NCBI RefSeq assembly: GCF_015500075.1
Contig: NZ_CP045496.1
Location: 5,466,001 to 5,530,000 of the forward strand
Length of the DNA: 64,000 nucleotides
Reading direction: 5' to 3'
Origin: Mesorhizobium sp. INR15
Lineage (GTDB): Bacteria > Pseudomonadota > Alphaproteobacteria > Rhizobiales > Rhizobiaceae
Shown here: positions 8,427 to 17,068 of the stretch, piece by piece
Layout: each line of letters opens with the position of its first letter
Numbering within the stretch: position 1 is the stretch's first letter
Translations under genes and position numbers: made by a program
The notes under the pieces: model-generated
The model's database searches: none
Told to the model about the DNA's origin: nothing
The model's input: only the letters and a program-made list of their open reading frames with translations

Positions 8427-9218
8427 TCAAGTGGCGAGGCCAGCCAGAAGCTGGCCGTAGGCGCTCTTGGCCACCACGGCCAATTGCTCGCGAGGCAATG
8501 AGCCAACGACGGCGCAGCCATAGCCCTTGTCCAGCCAGTAGACGGCCTGCGGGCCGTCTTGCGCCGAAGCATAGGTGCCCCTGGCATTCTCGGTCGATTC
8601 CGCCGTGACGAAGAGAGAGATGCGCTCGCCCTTGTCGTCCTCATAGAGCAGCATCGCGGCCTTGCCATCGCCGGCTGGCAGCAAGCGGCCGCCGATCAGC
8701 TGGAAACCGTTCGCGGTCAGATCCGGCGCCACCAGCTTCAAGCCGACGCGGTTGGACAGCCAGGTCTGCAGATGATCCTTGTCGCTGGCCGGCACTTCGA
8801 CCGCATGCCGCTTTTCGGCGGCGTAGATGACATGGGCGGCGATCGCCTGCTCGGCAAGCTGGTCCTCGGCCGGATCTTCCTGGCCGATCCTGTCAATGCC
8901 GGCAAAATAGCCACCCAGACCGCCAACGGCGAGCATTGCCGCGGCAGCAGCCGCGAGCCACCAGCGCGAGCGTGATGCCGCAACCCTGAACGGCGCCTCG
9001 CCAAGCACGACCTTCTGCAGCCGCGCCGGCACCGGTTCATCAAGCACACCGGCAAAGGCGGCGCGCAATGCGGCCCGGTCGGCGGTATAGCGGATGCTCC
9101 TGGCCTTCATTTCAGGGTTCGCGTCGAGCCAGGCGTCATAGGCCACGCGCTCGTCGCCGGGCAGCTCACCATCGAGCGCCATGTGGATGTCACGTTCGGA
9201 AAAATCGCGGCGGATCAT
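8427..9218 (-). CDS. Membrane anti-sigma factor for the adjacent ECF sigma factor
   Basis: A 263-residue single-pass membrane protein: a cytoplasmic N-terminal part (about 1-84), one transmembrane helix at about 86-108 (WWLAAAAAAMLAVGGLGGYF) and a periplasmic C-terminal domain. It overlaps the sigma gene by ATGA, the classic arrangement for a sigma/anti-sigma pair. The N-terminal region has a DIHMALDGELP helix typical of anti-sigma domains but lacks the HxxxCxxC zinc-binding motif of ZAS proteins. Release is thus more likely by periplasmic signal or proteolysis than by thiol oxidation. The inducing stress is unknown. Confidence 0.82.
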   Translation of the reverse strand: MIRRDFSERDIHMALDGELPGDERVAYDAWLDANPEMKARSIRYTADRAALRAAFAGVLDEPVPARLQKVVLGEAPFRVAASRSRWWLAAAAAAMLAVGGLGGYFAGIDRIGQEDPAEDQLAEQAIAAHVIYAAEKRHAVEVPASDKDHLQTWLSNRVGLKLVAPDLTANGFQLIGGRLLPAGDGKAAMLLYEDDKGERISLFVTAESTENARGTYASAQDGPQAVYWLDKGYGCAVVGSLPREQLAVVAKSAYGQLLAGLAT

Positions 9219-9733
9219 TTCTCGACGATCCTTATGGCGCGGCGGCGCGCGGTGTCATCGAGCAGGCCGCGCAATTCCTCACGCCCGCGCGCGATGCGCG
9301 ACATCAGCGTGCCCGCCGGAACGCCAAGGATATTGGCGGCCTCGGCATAGGAAAACCCTTCGATGGCGACCATGACAAGAGCTGCACGGCGATCGGGGCT
9401 GATCGCCTGCAAGGCGTCGATGATCTCGCGCGAGGCGATGCTCTCCACCTGTTCGGCGGGCTGGGCAAGCGCCTCGCCGGCCTCCAGGGGCAGCATCGCG
9501 GCTTCGCCGCGCCGGTTCACCTTGCGCATCTGGTCGATGAACAAATGATGCATGATCGTAAACAGCCACCTCCGGGGGCTTTCTCCTGTCTGCCAGTTGT
9601 CGAGCCGGACGAGTGCCCGCTCGAGACAGTCCTGAACAAGGTCGTCGGCAGCATCGCGGTCGCGCAAAAGCGAGCGTGCGTAGCGGCGCAGGCGCGGTAT
9701 TTCGCCAAGGATTGCTGCCTTCTTTTCGTTCAT
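9215..9733 (-). CDS. ECF-family RNA polymerase sigma factor
   Basis: 172 residues with sigma region 2 (ARSLLRDRDAADDLVQDCLERAL, here residues about 18-40, with the WLFTIMHHLFIDQMRK segment) and region 4 (FSYAEAANILGVPAGTLMSRIARGREELRGLL, about 125-156), i.e. the two-domain layout of extracytoplasmic-function sigma factors. The ATG at 9733 is preferred over an in-frame upstream start that would add 33 residues without sigma homology. It is translationally coupled to the anti-sigma gene. Such genes usually activate their own promoter, but I could not identify a convincing ECF promoter upstream. Confidence 0.92.
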   Translation of the reverse strand: MNEKKAAILGEIPRLRRYARSLLRDRDAADDLVQDCLERALVRLDNWQTGESPRRWLFTIMHHLFIDQMRKVNRRGEAAMLPLEAGEALAQPAEQVESIASREIIDALQAISPDRRAALVMVAIEGFSYAEAANILGVPAGTLMSRIARGREELRGLLDDTARRRAIRIVEK

Positions 9734-9894
9734 GACCGCTGGTTCTGAGGTCGCCTTTGTTGATCCCAATTCAACGCGCCTTCCCGGCGCGGCGCAAGCG
9801 GCCAGCGCGAAGCGGTCCGCCGCCCCGGTCACCCAAGCAATGAGATAACGTGGCGGACAGCCGTTTTATTCCCGCCCAAAGTGAAATCCTGGTG

Positions 9895-12684
9895 TCATGG
9901 CTCGCCAGCCGGCGCCTTCTCCCTCGCTGCCTGCGTCAGCAGCCGCTGATAGAACAGGCCGATGCCGATCAGCACGGCGCCGAGGCCGATGAAGGACAGC
10001 GCCCGCAGGACGCCTTGCAGTTCCGACATGTCGAAGAGAAACACCTTCAGCACGGCAATCGCGATCAGCGCGGCGGACGCGATGCGCAGCACCTGCGACT
10101 TCAGCCAGACACCCGCGGTTAGCAGCACCACGCCAATGACCAGCCAGAGTGCGGAATAGGTGTAGGTTTCCAACTGGCCAAGGCCGCTCCAGAGGCCAAT
10201 GAATTCGCCCTTGAAGATGCGCCTCACGGTCAGCGTGGCGTAGGCGAAGGCAAGCAAGGCAGCGACCAGCGCCAACATGGCCGAATACCACCTTGGCCGC
10301 TTGCCTCGCACATACAGCGCCAGCCCGCCAGCGGCGATCGCCGGCAAGAGATAGGCAAGGAACAGCAGGTTGAAGACCGGGATCTGGCCGGTCGATTCGT
10401 CCGTGAACAGCGGGTTCAGCACGACGAAGTGTCGGATGACAATGAAAGCGACCGAAAGAACACCCGCCGCCATGGAGCCATAGCGCAGCACCGAACTCGG
10501 TGAACGCATGTCGATGGCGACCAGGATGCCGCCGGCGCCGATGGCAATCAGCGTGTAAATCGCCTGCTCGGCCAGTGTCACCGTGTCGGTGTTGATGACG
10601 CCGCCATGCATGGCATGGCGCACCAGCATGGCGAGCGTCAGCAGCGCAAACAGCGCTGTCGCCGCCTCCATGACAAGACGCGGCCGGCCATTGGTGGTGC
10701 GGGCGAGCTGCCAGGCGGCAAAGCCGAAGGCAAGTGCCGGCACGCCATAACCGGGCAGCAGCCAGTTGAAGACCGGCGTCGTCGACAGTAACTCGGCGCC
10801 AACGATTGTCGGGTCGAAGGCGACGCGGCCAAGCACCGCGATCACCGCGCCGACAGAGATCCAGCCAAGCACGGGATAGCCACGCCAGCGCGTAGCCAGC
10901 GCCGGCACGATGGCGGAGGCACCGAGCAGAATGGTGGTCCAGCCGGATCCGAAGGCCATGTGCAGCATCAACAGGCCGGCGATGGCCGCGCCACCGAGTG
11001 CAAAGGATGTCGCCACCCTGCCCTGCAATGGCGGTTCTTCGCCTCGTGCGATCCATTCGCCACCGACCGCGAAAACCACGACGAGAAGGGCTGCGACCGC
11101 CGCATAGGCAAGGTCGCGGTCGAGGTTGCCGTAGGTGAGCCACAGCGCCAGCAGGATGATCAGTGGGGCGCCAACGCCCCATGCCGCCCAAGAGGCGGCG
11201 CGGATTTGCGCCGAAGCCGCGAAGCGGCGCGCGGACCAGAATCCGGCGCCAATGAAAACCAAGGCGAGGCCAATGCCGATACGCAACGTCAGGGCATTGC
11301 CTGCCGTCACGGGCAGCCCGTCAAAGCCGACATTGCCTCGCGCAAAATCGGAGCCGATGTTGGTAGGCGGAATGATGCCCAGATGGATCAGCACGGTCAC
11401 CAGTCCAGCAGCGTGCAGCAGCGGCAGGGCACGCGGCCGATAGGCCGCAACAGCGACAAGAGCAGCAAGGACCACGGCACCCGGCAAGGCATCCCCGGCG
11501 GCGACAAGTGTCGTATCGACCGACAGGCCCAGAGCCGAAAACGCGACAAAAGCTCCCGGCACGATCGATGGCCAATCGAAGCCCTTTTTCCCCGGTTCCG
11601 CGTCGCCGCCACGATGGCCGAGCCAGACAAAGGCGAGCGCTCCCAGCGTGACCGCGTCGATGAAGAGAATGATGGAGAGGTTCGCGGCCGGTGCATCGCT
11701 CATGTAGAGGATCGTCCAGATGCCGGTGCCGGCAAAGGCTGCCGCCATCAGGAAGGTCCAGTCGCGCATGCGGGCAATGACACTGGTGGCGATCAGCACG
11801 ACTGCGAGATAGCCGAACAACGCCCAGAAATTGGGCGTCTGCGAGCTGATGAGCGCCGGTGTCACCAGGGCGCCCAGCAAGCCGATGCCGGCCAGCGCCA
11901 GGCCATGGACAAGGCTTGCGGCAATGGTGGCAATGCCGATGATGCCGAGCAGCACAAAGGCGAATGTCGGGCCGATGAAGCCGTAGACCCCATAAGCCGC
12001 ATAGACCGTGCCGAACAGGATGAAGGCGCCGGCGGCTGTCAGGATGGCCGGAATGTAGGCGCCGGCGGCACCCTGGACCGGTACTTTGAAGCCGGTGCGA
12101 CGGATGAACTCGCCGCCAGCGACCAGAACCAGACCGAGCACAGCGGCCATTGAAAGCCGTACACCGGGGCCGAAAATGCCGGCCTCGATGGTGTAGCGAA
12201 TCAGGAAGAGGCCGCCCATTGCAAGCGCGATGCCACCAACCCAGACCGCCCAGCGGGTGCCGAGAGCGGTCTCGATGTCAGGTTTCCTGGCGGCTTTCGC
12301 CGGTTCGGAAATTGGCGGGATGGATCCGGCCGTTGCCGCTGTGGTTTCGCCGGCGCTCCACGGGCCAGATGCTGCTTGGCTGGGCTCAACCACGGCCGGC
12401 GCTTCAGCAACGGTCACCGACATTGCCGCGGCCGCTGATTGCGCCACAGGCTCCGTGGCAACAGGAGTGGCCTCATTGGTTACAGCTGGGGCATCCAGGC
12501 TGGTCGTCTCCAGCACCGCCAGTTCGGATGGTTTGACCACAGGCAGCACCTCCTGGGCACTTGAGAGCACAAGACTGCGCAGCGCGCCAAGCTCGCGCTC
12601 GATCAGGCCGATGCGGCTCTGCTGGCGAGATATGATGACGAACAGCGCGATGATCGCGACAAGGCCGATCAGGCTTTCAAACAT
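9895..12684 (-). CDS. DUF2339 multi-pass membrane protein
   Basis: A 929-residue protein consisting of an N-terminal helix with a coiled-coil-like stretch (SRQQSRIGLIERELGAL), a Pro/Ala/Thr-rich linker to about residue 130, and then more than twenty closely spaced hydrophobic segments up to the C terminus. This size and layout match the DUF2339 family of predicted inner-membrane proteins. No catalytic motif is apparent and the biochemical role is unknown. A near-uninterrupted run of small hydrophobic residues explains why other frames here also stay open. It appears to be transcribed alone. Confidence 0.87.
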   Translation of the reverse strand: MFESLIGLVAIIALFVIISRQQSRIGLIERELGALRSLVLSSAQEVLPVVKPSELAVLETTSLDAPAVTNEATPVATEPVAQSAAAAMSVTVAEAPAVVEPSQAASGPWSAGETTAATAGSIPPISEPAKAARKPDIETALGTRWAVWVGGIALAMGGLFLIRYTIEAGIFGPGVRLSMAAVLGLVLVAGGEFIRRTGFKVPVQGAAGAYIPAILTAAGAFILFGTVYAAYGVYGFIGPTFAFVLLGIIGIATIAASLVHGLALAGIGLLGALVTPALISSQTPNFWALFGYLAVVLIATSVIARMRDWTFLMAAAFAGTGIWTILYMSDAPAANLSIILFIDAVTLGALAFVWLGHRGGDAEPGKKGFDWPSIVPGAFVAFSALGLSVDTTLVAAGDALPGAVVLAALVAVAAYRPRALPLLHAAGLVTVLIHLGIIPPTNIGSDFARGNVGFDGLPVTAGNALTLRIGIGLALVFIGAGFWSARRFAASAQIRAASWAAWGVGAPLIILLALWLTYGNLDRDLAYAAVAALLVVVFAVGGEWIARGEEPPLQGRVATSFALGGAAIAGLLMLHMAFGSGWTTILLGASAIVPALATRWRGYPVLGWISVGAVIAVLGRVAFDPTIVGAELLSTTPVFNWLLPGYGVPALAFGFAAWQLARTTNGRPRLVMEAATALFALLTLAMLVRHAMHGGVINTDTVTLAEQAIYTLIAIGAGGILVAIDMRSPSSVLRYGSMAAGVLSVAFIVIRHFVVLNPLFTDESTGQIPVFNLLFLAYLLPAIAAGGLALYVRGKRPRWYSAMLALVAALLAFAYATLTVRRIFKGEFIGLWSGLGQLETYTYSALWLVIGVVLLTAGVWLKSQVLRIASAALIAIAVLKVFLFDMSELQGVLRALSFIGLGAVLIGIGLFYQRLLTQAAREKAPAGEP

Positions 12685-12777
12685 GGCGGTTCCCCCAAAC
12701 CAGGCCGGTCTTCACTGACAATCAATTATGGCCGACAGACGGCTAAGCAATTCAAGTGCGGCCGATGGCCGGGCAAA

Positions 12778-13297
12778 TCAACGCTCGGCCAGGTTGGCGG
12801 CCGGAAAGATCGAACATGTTTCGGTGCCGAAAGCCAGCAGTTTGCCATTGGCATCCTTGAGTGTCGCCTCCGACACCGCCAAAGTCCGGCCCTTGTGGAT
12901 CACTTTGCCTTCGCACACCACCTCGCCGGTTTTCGGCTTGATCGGCCGCGTCAGGTTCACCTTGAACTCCGCCGTCGTGTAAGCCTCGCCCTTTTTCAAC
13001 AATGTCTGCACGGAACAGCCCAGGGCTGAGTCCAGCAATGTCGCCGCCCAGCCGCCATGTACGCTGCCCAGCGGGTTGAGATGACGCTCGTTTGGCACAC
13101 CGCGAAAAAACAGCGCGGCCCTCGGAGACTTCGGTCAGCGCGAAATTGAGCTGGAAGGAGATCGGCGGCGCCGGATATTTGCCGTCGATGATGCGCTGGA
13201 GAAGTTCGATCCCGCTGTATCGCAATATGTCTTCGTGCGGGATGGTGCCAAGGCCGAGCGGCGAGACCCGGCCTGGGTAGATTTCCACTTCGCTCAT
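12778..13297 (-). pseudogene. PaaI-family hotdog thioesterase, split by a +1 frameshift
   Basis: The N-terminal 65 residues (MSEVEIYPGRV...EGRAVF) read from 13297. The remainder, starting at GVPNERHLNPLGSVHGGW and ending at NLAER, reads in another frame to 12778. The two halves join perfectly if one base is dropped from the six-A run at 13105-13110, giving a normal 172-residue PaaI-like hotdog thioesterase with its HGGW/A catalytic-loop motif. Members hydrolyse acyl-CoA or phenylacetyl-CoA-type thioesters. The start overlaps the recO stop by ATGA. This is either a real loss of function or a homopolymer sequencing error; the intact sequence of both halves suggests a recent event or an error. 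Confidence 0.8.
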
Positions 13298-14055
13298 GCA
13301 GCGTTTTCTCCGGTGATAACCTTGCGCGCCGCGTGGTGCTTGCGCAATGCCGCGAGGAAACCGGTCCGCGCGCCAGGCTCCTCGATACCGCGCGGCTCAT
13401 AGACGTGGCGAGCGAAGAAGAACCCGCTCAGCCGGAAGGCATCCTCGATCGCGGCTGGGTCGGCGCGCAGGCCGGAACCGCGCTGGAGGAAGGCTGGCAG
13501 TGCCAACATCTTGTCATGCCAAGGCGCGCCGGCTTCACGCGATACGGCGCGGCCCGATTTTGGCGAGACATAGGCAAGATCCTGCCGCACGCCGGTCGCG
13601 GCGCATTGGCTGAGATCTAGACCGAAGCCGAGTTCGTCCAGCACCAGCAGTTCGAAGCGCGCCACCAACTCGCCGGCCGCATCGGCATCGTCGAGATGGA
13701 CGATCATCACGCCAAGTGTCTCGTAGAGCCCTTGATGGGCGTCGCGTTCCGGCAGCAGGCGCAAGTGTGCCGCCATGGTCTGGAGGCCGTATACGGCGAC
13801 CGCGCTGTCCATCAGCCGGGCGGCATTCATCTCGATGGCCTCAGCCTGGAAGGTGCCGAGATGCTCGTCAAGCCGTGCCCGCCACAACAGGTCGACACGG
13901 TTGCCTGGCTGGAGGACGGGCTGCTGCTTGCGCGAGCGGCCGCCGCGCACGAGGCCGAGATGGCGCCCATGCGCGCGCGTCATCACCTCGAGAATGGCGC
14001 TGGTTTCGCCATGCTTGCGGGTGCCGAGAATGATTCCCTCGTCGCGCCACTCCAT
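13294..14055 (-). CDS. recO: DNA repair protein RecO
   Basis: A 253-residue protein with the RecO N-terminal OB fold (MEWRDEGIILGTRKHGETSAILEVMT, cited here as residues 1-26 in two halves: MEWRDEGIIL and GTRKHGETSA) and the helical C-terminal domain with FELLVLDELGFGLDL. RecO loads RecA with RecF/RecR and anneals single strands during recombinational repair. It overlaps the thioesterase start by 4 bases. In many alphaproteobacteria recO follows era directly; here a porin and lipid genes lie between them. No zinc-binding Cys cluster is seen, which is common in this class. Confidence 0.92.
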   Translation of the reverse strand: MEWRDEGIILGTRKHGETSAILEVMTRAHGRHLGLVRGGRSRKQQPVLQPGNRVDLLWRARLDEHLGTFQAEAIEMNAARLMDSAVAVYGLQTMAAHLRLLPERDAHQGLYETLGVMIVHLDDADAAGELVARFELLVLDELGFGLDLSQCAATGVRQDLAYVSPKSGRAVSREAGAPWHDKMLALPAFLQRGSGLRADPAAIEDAFRLSGFFFARHVYEPRGIEEPGARTGFLAALRKHHAARKVITGENAA

Positions 14056-14451
14056 GGCGAAAGCTTTTCACCGGTTGGGTGGCGAAATCAAGATGACGTG
14101 TTGGTGTACCTGACACCATCGTGCGGAGGTGGCCTTGTCAAAGAAGGTTACCCGTAGCGGCGTATCAAAAGGTGAGCTTGTGGTCCGCTATGCCCCAAAT
14201 TGCGATGAGGCCCGACGCTCCGGACGGAACGGCGGGCCATGGTCGCAGGCCATTCTTGGAGGTCAGGTCCACGCGGAAGCGATAGCGAGGCCGCATGTCA
14301 ATTGAACGACAGCCTCTGGCGAGCACGATCATCATCGAGCGCGACGCATTTGACCTGATTGAAGGGTCGGCGAGAGCGTTTCATAGTCTGGAAGGTGAAA
14401 TCAAGCCAGGTCGCCTGCACGGTCGCCGGCCTGTCTGGAAAATCGACCGAC
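14056..14451. other. Intergenic region without a recognisable gene
   Basis: About 400 bases between recO and the porin terminator. Short frames here lack ribosome binding sites and resemble nothing I recognise. The recO promoter must lie near 14060-14150. Confidence 0.4.
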
Positions 14452-14483
14452 AAAAAACGCCCGCAGCACTGGTGCCGCGGGCG
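14452..14483 (-). terminator. Rho-independent terminator of porin 1
   Basis: On the minus strand a 12-base stem (CGCCCGCGGCAC / GTGCTGCGGGCG, one G-U pair) with a two-base loop is followed by TTTTTTG. It lies 22 bases beyond the porin stop codon. Confidence 0.88.
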
Positions 14484-14505
14484 GTCGATAAGATCGGCTG
14501 ATCTG

Positions 14506-15669
14506 TTAGAACGAGCGCTGGAAGCGGAGAATGCCGCCGAGGTTGCTCTTCTTGGTCGCGCCGGCCCACAAGGAGTTGGCCGGGGTATCATTGCCGACGT
14601 TCTGGTAGTCGACTTCAGCCGTGACCGTAAAGCCGGGCACAACGGTATAGGCAATGTTCGCGGCGACGCCGAGGTTCTTCCAGTCGTCATAGGAAACCTG
14701 GGCATTGAAGGACGTCTTGGCGTTGATCTTGTAGGTGCCGCCGCCCCAGATTGCCCAGTTGCCGCCCCACTGCTTGTAGAAGCCACGGCCCTTCGCGTTG
14801 ATTGCATTGGTCGGGTCGGTGAGGTTGTCATCGGTGCCGTAGCCGCCCATGACGAACAGCGAGAATTCCTTGGTGACGTTGACGTCCACACGAACCTTGC
14901 CGGCCACTTCTTCGTAATTGCTGTCATAGGCGACAACACCGGTGATCGCGCCCCAATCGGCCTTGTACTTCAAGCCGCCGACGACGTGGGGAACATAGCT
15001 GTCGATGGTACCGAGCTTGCCGGCGCCTTCTTCGAGCGAGACCAGGCCCGAGAAGCCGTTGCCTGCGTCGAAGTAGTACTGAACGACGTTGCTCTCCTGC
15101 CCGCCATAAGGCACGATCGTGTCCTGGATGACGTTGCCGGCATAGCCGATGAATGTATCGAACGCCGTATCGTCCTTACCGACGCGCAGGCCACCAAGCT
15201 GAATCCAGGCAAAACGCAGCGAGAGCGACTTGTTACGGCCCTGCCAGTCGTCGGCGTTGGTTGCACCTTGATTGAGATAGTCGCCGCTGCTGTTGCCGTA
15301 ATTGAAGCGGGTCTCGGTGTAGGTCTTCAGGGTACCGAGTTCGGTTTCCTGGCCGGTCCAGGTCTTCAGCGTGAAGCGTGTGTTCTTGTAGAAGGTCGAA
15401 TGGGTGTTGCCGTCCTGATGGTCCGGGACATGATTGACACCATCGAGCGAGCCGACGTCGCCAGCGCCGATGTCGTAACGGACATAGCCGCCGATGCGCA
15501 GGCAGGTCTCGGTGCCGGGAATGTAGAAGTAGCCAGCGCCATAGACGTCGCAGATCTTGACGTATTCGGCCGGTTCCGGTTCGGCGACGACGACAGCGTC
15601 CGCGGCGCGCGCGCCGGAGACTGCGATCAAAGCCGCAGCTGAGCCGAGAAGAAGGCTCTTGATGTTCAT
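14506..15669 (-). CDS. Omp2/Rop-like outer-membrane porin (porin 1)
   Basis: A 387-residue trimeric-porin family protein of the rhizobial/Brucella type. Residues 1-22 (MNIKSLLLGSAAALIAVSGARA) are a signal peptide; the mature part starts ADAVVVAEPEPAEYVKICDVYG and ends with the outer-membrane signature ILRFQRSF, whose terminal Phe is needed for BAM insertion. The two cysteines near the mature N terminus are conserved in the family. The start was set at MNIK because of the signal peptide and the conserved ACTGGAGAGGTCAG-type leader. Two close paralogues lie at 37 and 39 kb. The C-terminal third resembles porin 3 more than porin 2. The gene has its own terminator and an AT-rich upstream region. 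Confidence 0.93.
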   Translation of the reverse strand: MNIKSLLLGSAAALIAVSGARAADAVVVAEPEPAEYVKICDVYGAGYFYIPGTETCLRIGGYVRYDIGAGDVGSLDGVNHVPDHQDGNTHSTFYKNTRFTLKTWTGQETELGTLKTYTETRFNYGNSSGDYLNQGATNADDWQGRNKSLSLRFAWIQLGGLRVGKDDTAFDTFIGYAGNVIQDTIVPYGGQESNVVQYYFDAGNGFSGLVSLEEGAGKLGTIDSYVPHVVGGLKYKADWGAITGVVAYDSNYEEVAGKVRVDVNVTKEFSLFVMGGYGTDDNLTDPTNAINAKGRGFYKQWGGNWAIWGGGTYKINAKTSFNAQVSYDDWKNLGVAANIAYTVVPGFTVTAEVDYQNVGNDTPANSLWAGATKKSNLGGILRFQRSF

Positions 15670-16232
15670 TTTCTGACCTCTCCAGTCAAAGTTAAAAATG
15701 GCTTCGGATTTTGTGGTTGGCGGCAACATTTCCCGCCTCACCCCCACAATGAAAAAGGCTCGCACCGCTCGCCCCTTTCGGCCCGGAACATACTCATCGA
15801 TCGTCCGCCTTCAATGACGATTCCTGAAATAATCCATATTTCGAACACAGATTAAATTCGTGTTGCACAAATAACACTCGGATTGTTCGGCACATTGTAC
15901 AATTGGCACAATCGGCACGGTGTCATATTTATGTTACAAACGCCATCTATATTTAATGTTAATCAACATACAACTATCTTATAATCCACACCATTCAATA
16001 CTTTTAAAATTTCATTCCTTTTACATCTATATATGTCGGAATTTTCCGCCACTAACGCAGGCATTTGCCACCACTTCATCGGCGAAAATACGCTGACACG
16101 ATTCAACATGCAGGGACCTTCGGCGGATGGGTCGCCGGCAGAAGGCGGTTTTTGCCAAGCCAGCCGAAACTCGCGCAGGCGGCCGAGCGTTACTGGCCTG
16201 ACTCGAACAACATCCAATCAAGACGATCTTCC
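15670..16232. other. AT-rich regulatory region between porin 1 and DUF1295
   Basis: No convincing gene. From about 15825 to 16035 the sequence is far richer in A and T than its surroundings and contains repeated CACAAT/ATTGT-like words. It must hold the porin 1 promoter and possibly that of the lipid module on the other strand. Confidence 0.6.
15861..15877 (-). promoter_or_regulatory. 17-base motif shared with porin 2 upstream region
   Basis: TGTTGCACAAATAACAC (plus strand) lies 192 bases upstream of the porin 1 start. The same motif with one change lies 197 bases upstream of porin 2. Conservation at matching distance in otherwise diverged DNA suggests a regulator site or promoter element. 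Confidence 0.5.
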
Positions 16233-17063
16233 ATGACGCCTCTCGCCATCCTTGCCGTCCTCGCCGTCGCGCTGTCGCTCGCCATGACAGGCGCCTGGGC
16301 GATCGCGCTTCGCTCCGGGAAATCTGGATGGGTGGATGCAACATGGTCGTTGGCAGTGGGCGCCGCCGGTGTCGCGGCATCGCTGATTCCCTTCGGCGCG
16401 CTTTCGCAGCCAACGACGCGGCAGATGATCGTCGCGGGTCTTGCTGCGCTCTGGTCGCTACGCCTCGGCCTGCACATCGTCGCCCGCACGAGGAAGGGTG
16501 GTGATGACCCCCGCTATGCGCAGTTGCGAAAGGACTGGGCCGGGGATTTTCCCCGACGCCTGTTCTGGTTCCTGCAGATTCAGGCGGCTTGCGCCTTCCT
16601 GCTGGTGCTTGCCATCGCCGCCGCAGCCCACAACCCGGCGCCTGGGCTTCGCCTCGGCGATTGGCTGGGTATGGCAATCCTGATCGTCGCTGTTGGTGGC
16701 GAAGCACTGGCCGATCGTCAATTGACGGGCTTCCGTGCTGACCCTGCCAACAAGGGGCGGGTCTGCGATGTCGGCCTCTGGGGATATTCGCGTCATCCGA
16801 ATTACTTCTTCGAATGGCTGGGCTGGCTCGCCTACACGGCGATCGCCATCGACCTCAGCGGCGTCTACCCTTGGGGCTGGGTAGCACTTTGCGGACCAGC
16901 GTTCATGTACTGGCTGCTGGTGCATGTCTCCGGCATACCGCCGCTGGAGGCGCATATGCTGCAATCGCGTGGTGAAGCCTTTCGCGCCTATCAGCGCCGC
17001 ATCAATGCCTTCTGGCCCGGCCCGCCACTGCAGCCATCGTCTCTCGAAAGCCCGGGGAGCTAA
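16233..17063 (+). CDS. DUF1295 membrane protein (steroid 5-alpha-reductase/isoprenylcysteine methyltransferase-like)
   Basis: A 276-residue protein with about six hydrophobic segments and the C-terminal family signature GYSRHPNYFFEW (residues about 187-198) followed by RINAFWP near the end. DUF1295 proteins share a fold with 5-alpha-reductases and ICMT-type methyltransferases and act on lipid substrates in the membrane. ATG 16233 fits the first hydrophobic segment; a longer frame to 16065 adds a non-conserved stretch. It ends 5 bases before the cyclopropane-synthase-like gene, so a joint role in modifying membrane lipids is likely. The exact reaction is unknown. Confidence 0.87.
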   Translation: MTPLAILAVLAVALSLAMTGAWAIALRSGKSGWVDATWSLAVGAAGVAASLIPFGALSQPTTRQMIVAGLAALWSLRLGLHIVARTRKGGDDPRYAQLRKDWAGDFPRRLFWFLQIQAACAFLLVLAIAAAAHNPAPGLRLGDWLGMAILIVAVGGEALADRQLTGFRADPANKGRVCDVGLWGYSRHPNYFFEWLGWLAYTAIAIDLSGVYPWGWVALCGPAFMYWLLVHVSGIPPLEAHMLQSRGEAFRAYQRRINAFWPGPPLQPSSLESPGS

Positions 17064-17068
17064 ATCTC

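Noticed and set aside
9866..11191. Second minus-strand frame (441 codons) inside the DUF2339 gene
   Set aside because: It is an overlapping frame of the same hydrophobic gene with an Arg/Ala-rich nonsense product and no start context.
10960..12153. Long plus-strand frame (397 codons) opposite the DUF2339 gene
   Set aside because: Its product is rich in Arg, Gln, Gly and Asp without any family signature. It is an antisense shadow of GC-rich hydrophobic codons of the real gene.
14359..15642. Plus-strand frame of 427 codons opposite porin 1
   Set aside because: Antisense shadow of the porin; similar antisense frames occur opposite porin 2, which shows it comes from porin codon pattern.
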